Source: Bacteroidales bacterium
GTDB taxonomy: Bacteria; Bacteroidota; Bacteroidia; Bacteroidales; F082
DNA: 13,412 nt
Direction of reading: 5' to 3'
NCBI GenBank assembly: GCA_023229135.1
Contig: JALNZT010000066.1
Coordinates: 1 to 13,412 of the forward strand
Shown here one piece after another: positions 1 through 6,056 of the stretch (the stretch's first letter is position 1; each line of letters opens with the position of its first letter). Position numbers and translations under genes: made by a program. Below the pieces are notes generated by a model, which did no database searches, was not told the DNA's origin, and saw only the letters and a program-made list of their open reading frames with translations.

Positions 1-416
1 AGCGAACCGCTGAAACAAACCATGGCTTAGAAAGCTGTAAAGCTAATTGAAAAATTTCTGTGCTATTCATGGCCTAAAAATAAATCATTTCTCTATTTAA
101 TTTCCACTCGATTTCATATAGACCCTTTTTAAATTTTATAAATAATTGGTTTCGATTACACTTTCTACTTCGTTTTTGGTTTTCTACATTTTTTACTAGC
201 GAGGAGATCAACAAATGTTTTAGGTTTTATTCAATTCGACAGGCAAAAGCTTCCCGAAACAACCTCCCCTTCACTATTAATAAGTAAGAAAATTGAAAAA
301 GTCATCAAAAAAAATCAAACATATTTTTAATTAATTTTTAAACAGCTGTTATTCAATGTTGTATGATTGGAAAAAATTTCAAACCCCCTACAACATTATG
401 TTAACTTTCCTGTTTT
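1..416. other. AT-rich intergenic stretch, no gene seen
   Basis: The stretch is very AT-rich and has no convincing open frame on either strand. It contains a perfect 9-bp inverted repeat, AATGTTGTA at 355-363 and TACAACATT at 389-397, with 25 bp between the arms. No T-run follows it, so it is not an obvious terminator. Any gene upstream must end at or before the first few dozen bases. The repeat array begins abruptly at about 417. Confidence 0.6.
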
Positions 417-730
417 AACGTTTTCATGTCCTCCTGCTTCGGACGATGAAAAGTTGGGTTACGTGGATATAAACTTTTGAAGTTCAGGAAGAAAGGCAGG
501 GCGCGACTGTTTGTCGTCGCCGAATTAGTAGCGGCCTTACTGGCATTGAAGCAGGTCAGGGCGCGACTATAAGGCCTCGTTAATCAGTCGCACCCTGACT
601 GGAAGACACATTCAGTCAGGGCGCGACTGTTTTTCGTCGCAAGATAGTCGCAGCCTGACTGGCAGAAACTACTGCGGCAGCTCTTTAGAAATGTTTTAGA
701 AGGTGAAATTTTAAAATTTACGTGAATGTT
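417..730 (+). repeat. 314-bp three-hairpin block, copy 1
   Basis: The block opens with an imperfect hairpin (TTTTCAT 421-427 with ATGAAAA 446-452, continued by GTCC 428-431 with GGAC 441-444, single bulged G at 445). Three related hairpins follow at about 496-544, 555-599 and 613-661, each starting with a (G)TCAGGGCGCGACT-like arm. The second has a 14-bp stem with one mismatch. The block ends with a small GCAG/CTGC hairpin and a perfect 14-bp palindrome, AAATTTTAAAATTT, at 706-719. Other full copies are at 1561, 2320 and 12688, all 314 bp to the next joint. Confidence 0.88.
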
Positions 731-1494
731 GACTTTTGAACTTCCCTTTGGACTTCAAAACGTCGAATAAAAAGCCGAGAATAATATCTGTAAATAACTG
801 ATATAATGCAGTATATAGTATGGTTTTCAAACTCGAGGATAGGTTGTTGGTAAGCGATTTCGTGCGTAGCAGATGCTACAGGATAATTCCACGGAACAGA
901 TGCTACGCGGAACGGGATACAGACTTTTGAACGTCCGACAGGACTTCAAAACGTTGAATAAAAAGCCGAGAATAATATCTGTAAATAACTGATATAATGC
1001 AGTATATAGCACGGTTTTCAAACTCAAGGATAGGTTGTTGGTAAGCGATTTCGTGCGTAGCAGATGCTACAGGATAATTCCACGGAGCGGATGCTACGCG
1101 GAACGGGATACAGACTTTTGAACGTCCGACAGGACTTCAAAACGTCGAATAAAAAGCCGAGAATAATATCTGTAAATAACTGATATAATGCAGTATATAG
1201 CACGGTTTTCAAACTCGAGGATAGGTTGTTGGTAAGCGATTTCGTGCGTAGCAGATGCTACAGGATAATTCCACGGAGCGGATGCTACGCGGAACGGGAT
1301 ATTGACTTTTGAACGTCCGGCAGGACTTCAAAACGTCGAATAAAAAGCCGAGAATAATATCTGTAAATAACTGATATAATGCAGTATATAGCACGGTTTT
1401 CAAACTCAAGGATAGGTTGTTGGTAAGCGATTTCGTGCGTAGCAGATGCTACAGGATAATTCCACGGAGCGGATGCTACGCGGAACGGGATACA
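731..1494 (+). repeat. Four tandem 191-bp units
   Basis: Joint hairpins start at 731, 922, 1113, 1304 and 1495, giving exactly 191 bp each time. Each unit is the 34-bp joint hairpin plus a 157-bp body. The body contains TATAATGCAGTATATAG, the palindrome GTAGCAGATGCTAC (866-879 in the first copy) and a second TGCTACGC about 27 bp further on that can pair with the same GCGTAGCA arm. Copies differ by a few substitutions only. The first joint has the loop variant CTTT; the 1304 copy carries GGCA, as in the right array. Confidence 0.92.
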
Positions 1495-1560
1495 GACTTT
1501 TGAACGTCCGACAGGACTTCAAAACGTCGAATAAAGAAACGGACACTACGTCTTTTCATC
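1495..1560 (+). repeat. Joint hairpin plus 66-bp linker
   Basis: Here the 34-bp joint hairpin is followed by a short linker containing ACACTACGTCTTTTCATC instead of the 157-bp body. The linker leads directly into the next three-hairpin block. The same arrangement recurs before the blocks at 2320 and 12688. Confidence 0.8.
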
Positions 1561-1874
1561 AACGTTTTCATGTCCTCCTGCTTCGGACGATGAAAAGTTG
1601 GGTTACGTGGATATAAACTTTTGAAGTTCAGGAAGAAAGGCAGGGCGCGACTGTTTGTCGTCGCCGAATTAGTAGCGGCCTTACTGGCATTGAAGCAGGT
1701 CAGGGCGCGACTATAAGGCCTCGTTAATCAGTCGCACCCTGACTGGAAGACACATTCAGTCAGGGCGCGACTGTTTGTCGTCGCAAGATAGTCGCAGCCT
1801 GACTGGCAGTAACTACTGCGGCAGCTCTTTAGAAATTTTTTAGAAGGTGAAATTTTAAAATTTACGTGAATGTT
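1561..1874 (+). repeat. 314-bp three-hairpin block, copy 2
   Basis: Nearly identical to copy 1 with the same length. In the small hairpin near the end it reads GCAGTAACTACTGC, which pairs perfectly over 6 bp, where copy 1 reads GCAGAAACTACTGC. It is followed by a joint with the GACA loop and then a short linker, not by a 191-bp unit as the other full blocks are. Confidence 0.88.
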
Positions 1875-2319
1875 GACTTTTGAACGTCCGACAGGACTTC
1901 AAAACGTTGATAAAGAAACGAAAACTTCGACTTTATTTCAACGTTTTCATGTCCTCCTGCCTCGGACGATGAAAAGTTGGGTTACGTGAATATAGACTTT
2001 TGAAGTTCAAGAAGAAAGTCAGGGCGCGACTGTTTGTCGTCGCAAGATAGTCGCAGCCTGACTGGCAGAAACTACTGCGGCAGCTCTTTAGAAATTTTTT
2101 AGAAGGTGAAATTTTAAAATTTACGTGAATATAGACTTTTGAACGTCCCTAAGGACTTCAAAACGTCGATAAAGAAACGAAAACTTCGACTTTATTTTAA
2201 CGTTTTCATGTCCTCCTTGCCTCGGACGATGAAAAGTTGGGTTACGCAAATACAGACTTTTGAACGTCCGACAGGACTTCAAAACGTCGATATAGAAACG
2301 GACACTACGTCTTTTCATC
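1875..2319 (+). repeat. Mosaic of shortened blocks and linkers
   Basis: In order this holds a joint with 65-bp linker (1875-1939), a shortened block of 194 bp (1940-2133), a joint with 66-bp linker (2134-2199), a 55-bp remnant holding only the head hairpin (2200-2254), and a joint with 65-bp linker (2255-2319). The 194-bp block equals the 314-bp block minus exactly 120 bp. It has one hairpin made of the first half of hairpin 1 and the second half of hairpin 3, as expected from recombination between them. Confidence 0.85.
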
Positions 2320-2633
2320 AACGTTTTCATGTCCTCCTGCCTCGGACGATGAAAAGTTGGGTTACGTGGATATAAACTTTTGAAGTTCAGGAAGAAAGTC
2401 AGGGCGCGACTGTTTTTCGTCGCCGAATTAGTAGCGGCCTTACTGGCATTGAAGCAGGTCAGGGCGCGACTATAAGGCCTCGTTAATCAGTCGCACCCTG
2501 ACTGGAAGACACATTCAGTCAGGGCGCGACTGTTTTTCGTCGCAAGATAGTCGCAGCCTGACTGGCAGAAACTACTGCGGCAGCTCTTTAGAAATGTTTT
2601 AGAAGGTGAAATTTTAAAATTTACGTGAATGTT
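2320..2633 (+). repeat. 314-bp three-hairpin block, copy 3
   Basis: Full-length block with the same three hairpins. It is followed directly by a joint with the CTTT loop and a 191-bp unit, so 2320-2824 forms a 505-bp composite equivalent to 417-921 and 12688-13192. Confidence 0.88.
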
Positions 2634-2824
2634 GACTTTTGAACCTCCCTTTGGACTTCAAAACGTCGAATAAAAAGCCGAGAATAATATTTGTAAATAA
2701 CTGATATAATGCAGTATATAGCACGGTTTTCAAACTCGAGGATAGGTTGTTGGTAAGCGATTTCGTGCGTAGCAGATGCTAAAGGATAATTCCACGGAGC
2801 GGATGCTACGCGGAACGGGATATT
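2634..2824 (+). repeat. 191-bp unit, single copy
   Basis: Same length and content as the tandem units at 731-1494. The central palindrome is damaged in this copy: TGCTAC has become TGCTAA near 2780. Confidence 0.88.
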
Positions 2825-2900
2825 GACTTTTGAACGTCCGACAGGACTTCAAAACGTCGAATAGAAGTTGAGAATAATTATATCTATCACTGAAATAGTG
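2825..2900 (+). repeat. Degenerate last unit of left array
   Basis: The 34-bp joint hairpin is intact, but the following body stays recognisable (GAGAATAAT and so on) only for about 40 bp before it diverges. This marks the right edge of the array, about 370 bp before the first gene. Confidence 0.65.
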
Positions 2901-3003
2901 TATGTTATGATAGGGACTTAAATCCTGTACCAGCGGTGAATAATAAACTTTCATTTTGTTTAAGGCATCTCCGTATTGGAGGGCGAATACTACAGCACCC
3001 TTG

Positions 3004-3027
3004 TTATGAACAGCTTACTGTTCATAA
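3004..3027. promoter_or_regulatory. Perfect 10-bp inverted repeat upstream of gene 1
   Basis: TTATGAACAG (3004-3013) and CTGTTCATAA (3018-3027) are perfectly complementary with a 4-base CTTA loop. An A-rich run follows on the plus strand, so it is not a plus-strand terminator. On the minus strand the T-run precedes the hairpin, so it is not a terminator there either. It lies just upstream of the candidate promoter and could be an operator; that role is inference. Confidence 0.45.
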
Positions 3028-3049
3028 AAAATAAAAAAAGTTTTACTCT

Positions 3050-3083
3050 TTTGTAAAAAATATAAAAAAGTGTCGTACTTTTA
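3050..3083 (+). promoter_or_regulatory. Candidate Bacteroidota promoter for gene 1
   Basis: TTTG at 3050-3053 and TACTTTTA at 3076-3083 resemble the Bacteroidota -33 (TTTG) and -7 (TAnnTTTG) elements, with 22 bp between them. The last base of the -7 element does not match. It would give an untranslated leader of roughly 185 bases. The call is by motif only. Confidence 0.35.
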
Positions 3084-3214
3084 CAAAATTAAAATTTTAG
3101 CTACCTAAACCAACACGCCTTTAGTACAGAGTTCACTTATTGTATCACCTAAAATTATATCCTATAAACCCCGTGCAATCGCATTTCTTGATCAAGGTGG
3201 TTAGCGATGTTTCT

Positions 3215-3262
3215 CACAATTAATTTGTAGCACAATTAACCTTTAACACAATTAACCTTTAA
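3215..3262 (+). repeat. 16-bp direct repeats before gene 1 start
   Basis: CACAATTAACCTTTAA occurs at 3231-3246 and 3247-3262, and its first nine bases also occur at 3215-3223, all in a 16-bp register. The tract ends 11 bp before the ATG. It replaces any purine-rich Shine-Dalgarno sequence, which is usual for Bacteroidota leaders. Confidence 0.75.
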
Positions 3263-3273
3263 AATTTATTATT

Positions 3274-5796
3274 ATGAAAAGAAAAGTACTTTCTTTAGTG
3301 ACCATGTTGGTCTTGATGACCGGCTCACTTTTTGCTCAGGCACCTGCTGATTGGGTAACTCCTGGCAATATGCAGTACGCTATGAATGTGGTTGCACAAC
3401 TAAACTACAATGCAGTACCCGCACCTGAACCCGGAAACATGGTTGCCGCCTTTGTTAACGGCCAAGTTCGTGGTGCGGCTTCTCCGGATGCTAATGGTAA
3501 ACTTACCCTTACTATCGCATCAAATGTTGTTTCAGGTGAGACCATTACACTAAAGGCTTATATTGCCTCACCTGTTAATGCAATTTATTCAATACAAATA
3601 ACTACTTCTGCCGCGGATGGAGGAAATGAATTAGTCCCTGACACATTAGCATTTGCAAATCAAGCAGTATTGGGTACATATGATGATCCATATATTTTTG
3701 ATGCTGAAGCAACAACTTATGACATAACAATAACCTCTGAAAAGAACGACAATTTTGCCGCAGGAACGATTATTCCAGCGGTTGCCAAGATTGAAGATGT
3801 TATAGAAGGCAGCGATACAACAATAGTCATCTCTCCAGGCGAAGGCAGTCATATTGTAAGTGTATATATTGACAATGGTGTCGATCCCAAAGTTAATGTT
3901 TATGATGAAAACTTGTTAAATGAAGACGGCAGTTTTACCTATATATTTACTGATGTTCAATCTAATTGGACAATCACTGATACCATTGCTATTAACAGAC
4001 ACTCACTAAAGTTTTATGCCGGCACAAACGGAAAAGTAAATGGACCAAAGACAACGAACATCAATTATGATTATGTCACTCTGGATCCGTTGGAGTACGA
4101 CACAATCATTTATGATACTGTACCTTACGGAGTAGTATTCGGTGTTGTTTCAGCTGTCGCAGAACCTGGCTATGAATTTGTTTCATGGAGTGATGGTATA
4201 ACAACAGCTGCTCGGCCTGATTTACCAGCAGTTGATGGTGGAGTTACAGATGATATTGAAGTTACAGCGTCTTTTGCTCCATCAGGATGGTCACCAGATG
4301 ACAACTACCAGTTTACAATGACTGTTATTGGCAACTTATTTATTAATGGGATTACCTCTACCAACTCTGGTGATTTGGTGGGTGCCTTTATTAATGATGT
4401 TTGCCATGGTGTAGCTTCCCCAAACATAGATGGGTTGGTATTCCTCAGTATCGGATCGAACAATGCCACTTCAGATACCGTTGAATTAAGAATATGGACG
4501 AGTGAAACAGGCACCTGCAATGCGTCTCATACGCTTTCATTTCTTAGCAACGACCAGATTGGTGAAATCAACGATCCGCATATAATTGAATGCGAAATCT
4601 CTATCCCTTATTTAATTCCGGAAGGCTATACATGGTTTAGTGCCAATGTGGAAACTAATACCGGTGACAATCCCAGAGATCCAGATAATTATTTTTTAGG
4701 TGCCTGGTTTGAACCTGATTACACAACTGCTGATACTCCTACAATTAATGACCGTATTATTGGCCAGACTCAATTTGCGGTATATGCTGAATCAAGCCCT
4801 GGTGTGAATGAGTGGGTAGGAAGCTTAACTTCTATCAATGCAAGTAAAATGTATCGATTGTATATGCAAGACACGCTATATTTAAAACTGACCGGCTCAG
4901 CTGTTGCAATCACTCCTATTACAATAAATGACGGCTACACCTGGCTGGGTTATCTTCCTCGCGAAGATTTAGCAATTGCAGATGCATTAGTTGACTTAAT
5001 AGGATTGGTTGCAGGCGACCGAATTGTTGGCCAAAACAAATTTGCCTTGTACAATGGAACCAGCTGGCAAGGCAGTCTGCTAAGAATGTACCCCGGAAAA
5101 GGTTATATCATGCAGATGGCCAATGGTGGAACACTCACCTACCCTGACTACGTCTATGCAAAATCCGCAGTAGTTACTCCAGAAAATGCAGTTTCCCCTG
5201 CCGGTTTTGATGTTCCAACAAATATGAAGAACACCATGACGCTTATTGGTCAGCTCGACAAAGCTTCTTTTAGCGATAAAGATGTTGTTTATGCCTTCAT
5301 CAATGGCGAATGCAGAGGCATGGCCGCTCCTTCAACGGATGGAAACGTTTATCTGAACATTGGCGAAAACAGCGATGAGGCACAAGAAGTAAGCTTCAAA
5401 GTTTGGGTTGATGCCAAAGGCGAATTGGCCAATGTGGATCAGAAAGTTACTTTCGAGCCTTTGAAAGCTGTAGGTGATTTAAACAATCCTTTCACTTTTA
5501 AAATGAGCGAAGCAGGCACTACTGATTCGTGGATGGTAGGCAAAGCTTATCCAAACCCATTCAATGAGCAAACAATCATTCCGCTTTGGCTGAAAGAATC
5601 GGCTCAGGTTACTGTGAATGTGCATAATAATATGGGACAATTGGTGAAAACTGTTACGCAATCAGCAGCAAAATCAGGTGTCAGCAATATCGTCCTGCAG
5701 AAAGAAAACCTGGATAAAGGTGTTTATTATTACACGGTAAGCATTAATTCTGCTTCAGCCAATGTGCTTGAAACAGGAAAACTGATTATTCAATAA
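3274..5796 (+). CDS. Secreted multidomain protein with T9SS type A sorting domain
   Basis: An 840-residue protein predicted to be exported through Sec and then T9SS to the cell surface or medium. Residues 1-21 form a signal peptide (MKRKV start, cleavage after SLFA). Three copies of the shared module lie at about 27-142, 339-440 and 649-743, with motifs MVAAFVNGQVRG, LVGAFINDVCHG and VVYAFINGECRG. Residues 150-335 include a region ending in an InlB-like WSDG repeat (about 245-334). Residues 450-625 hold two GYTW...DRIxGQxxFAxY...WxGSL repeats. The T9SS type A sorting domain spans 758-840 (YPNPF, GVYYYTV, final GKLIIQ). The ATG at 3274 is directly followed by the signal peptide. A strong terminator follows, so this gene is probably transcribed alone. 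The binding partner or enzymatic role, if any, is not visible. Confidence 0.93.
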   Translation: MKRKVLSLVTMLVLMTGSLFAQAPADWVTPGNMQYAMNVVAQLNYNAVPAPEPGNMVAAFVNGQVRGAASPDANGKLTLTIASNVVSGETITLKAYIASPVNAIYSIQITTSAADGGNELVPDTLAFANQAVLGTYDDPYIFDAEATTYDITITSEKNDNFAAGTIIPAVAKIEDVIEGSDTTIVISPGEGSHIVSVYIDNGVDPKVNVYDENLLNEDGSFTYIFTDVQSNWTITDTIAINRHSLKFYAGTNGKVNGPKTTNINYDYVTLDPLEYDTIIYDTVPYGVVFGVVSAVAEPGYEFVSWSDGITTAARPDLPAVDGGVTDDIEVTASFAPSGWSPDDNYQFTMTVIGNLFINGITSTNSGDLVGAFINDVCHGVASPNIDGLVFLSIGSNNATSDTVELRIWTSETGTCNASHTLSFLSNDQIGEINDPHIIECEISIPYLIPEGYTWFSANVETNTGDNPRDPDNYFLGAWFEPDYTTADTPTINDRIIGQTQFAVYAESSPGVNEWVGSLTSINASKMYRLYMQDTLYLKLTGSAVAITPITINDGYTWLGYLPREDLAIADALVDLIGLVAGDRIVGQNKFALYNGTSWQGSLLRMYPGKGYIMQMANGGTLTYPDYVYAKSAVVTPENAVSPAGFDVPTNMKNTMTLIGQLDKASFSDKDVVYAFINGECRGMAAPSTDGNVYLNIGENSDEAQEVSFKVWVDAKGELANVDQKVTFEPLKAVGDLNNPFTFKMSEAGTTDSWMVGKAYPNPFNEQTIIPLWLKESAQVTVNVHNNMGQLVKTVTQSAAKSGVSNIVLQKENLDKGVYYYTVSINSASANVLETGKLIIQ

Positions 5797-5828
5797 ACAG
5801 GCTTGATTTGATCAAACTGTTGATACAT

Positions 5829-5864
5829 AAATCCCGGTGGTGCTTTCCATCGGGATTTTTTTTT
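5829..5864 (+). terminator. Rho-independent terminator after gene 1
   Basis: AAATCCCGGTGG (5829-5840) pairs with CCATCGGGATTT (5847-5858) around a 6-base loop, with one G-T pair, and runs into nine Ts (5856-5864). It lies 33 bp past the stop codon of gene 1 and separates it from the downstream operon. Confidence 0.92.
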
Positions 5865-5906
5865 CATTGGTATTTCAGTAAATTACACTTTCCCAATAAT
5901 TCTGCT

Positions 5907-5914
5907 TACATTTG
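5907..5914 (+). promoter_or_regulatory. Candidate -7 element for the genes 2-4 operon
   Basis: TACATTTG matches the Bacteroidota -7 consensus TAnnTTTG exactly, in the only long gap between genes (5797-6056). No good TTTG is found about 20 bp upstream, so the call is weak. A second candidate is TTTG at 5961-5964 with TAATTTAG at 5980-5987, whose spacing is short. Confidence 0.3.
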
Positions 5915-6056
5915 AGCAATACAAAATAGAACACAACAAAAACCTAATTTTCGTTTATAATTTGTGAATATCTTTTATGTAATTTAGTGCGCGTGTTCAG
6001 AAAAAACTGCTTATTTTGTTGGTTCTAAATTTTTTATCGAAACAACTTTGGCAAAA

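Larger units (their letters stand above)
417..2900. repeat. Left composite hairpin repeat array
   Basis: This non-coding array is assembled from a few blocks: a 314-bp three-hairpin block, a 191-bp unit, ~66-bp linkers and shortened blocks. Each block boundary carries a 34-bp imperfect hairpin beginning GACTTTTGAA and ending TTCAAAACGTC. Clear copies of this joint start at 731, 922, 1113, 1304, 1495, 1875, 2134, 2255, 2634 and 2825. All blocks lie in the same orientation. The open frames of 62-78 codons on either strand are artefacts of repeated DNA: the unit length is not a multiple of three and no start context is visible. There are no unique spacers, so it is not CRISPR. Confidence 0.9.

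Noticed and set aside
1..30. Possible last codons of an upstream gene (frame ending at the TAG of 28-30)
   Set aside because: Nine codons are too few to support a coding call.
417..460. Integron attC site (AAC ... GTTGGGT around a bulged hairpin)
   Set aside because: The right end fits GTTRRRY, but the left end does not fit RYYYAAC, the array carries no gene cassettes, and there is no integrase in the window.
837..900. tRNA-like stretch in the 191-bp unit (GGTTGTTGGTAAGCG)
   Set aside because: No T-loop sequence, acceptor stem or cloverleaf can be formed.
827..1409. Minus-strand open frames of 62-66 codons, one per 191-bp unit, giving similar peptides (LPTTYPRV and so on)
   Set aside because: The peptides are alike only because the DNA is repeated. 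The unit is not a multiple of three, there is no leader or promoter, and composition gives no sign of coding.
417..2900. CRISPR array
   Set aside because: Spacers would have to be unique; here the whole unit is repeated and no cas gene is present.
3274..5796. Diversity-generating retroelement target in the repeated modules
   Set aside because: There is no reverse transcriptase, no template repeat and no adenine-specific variation; the copies differ as ordinary paralogous repeats do.
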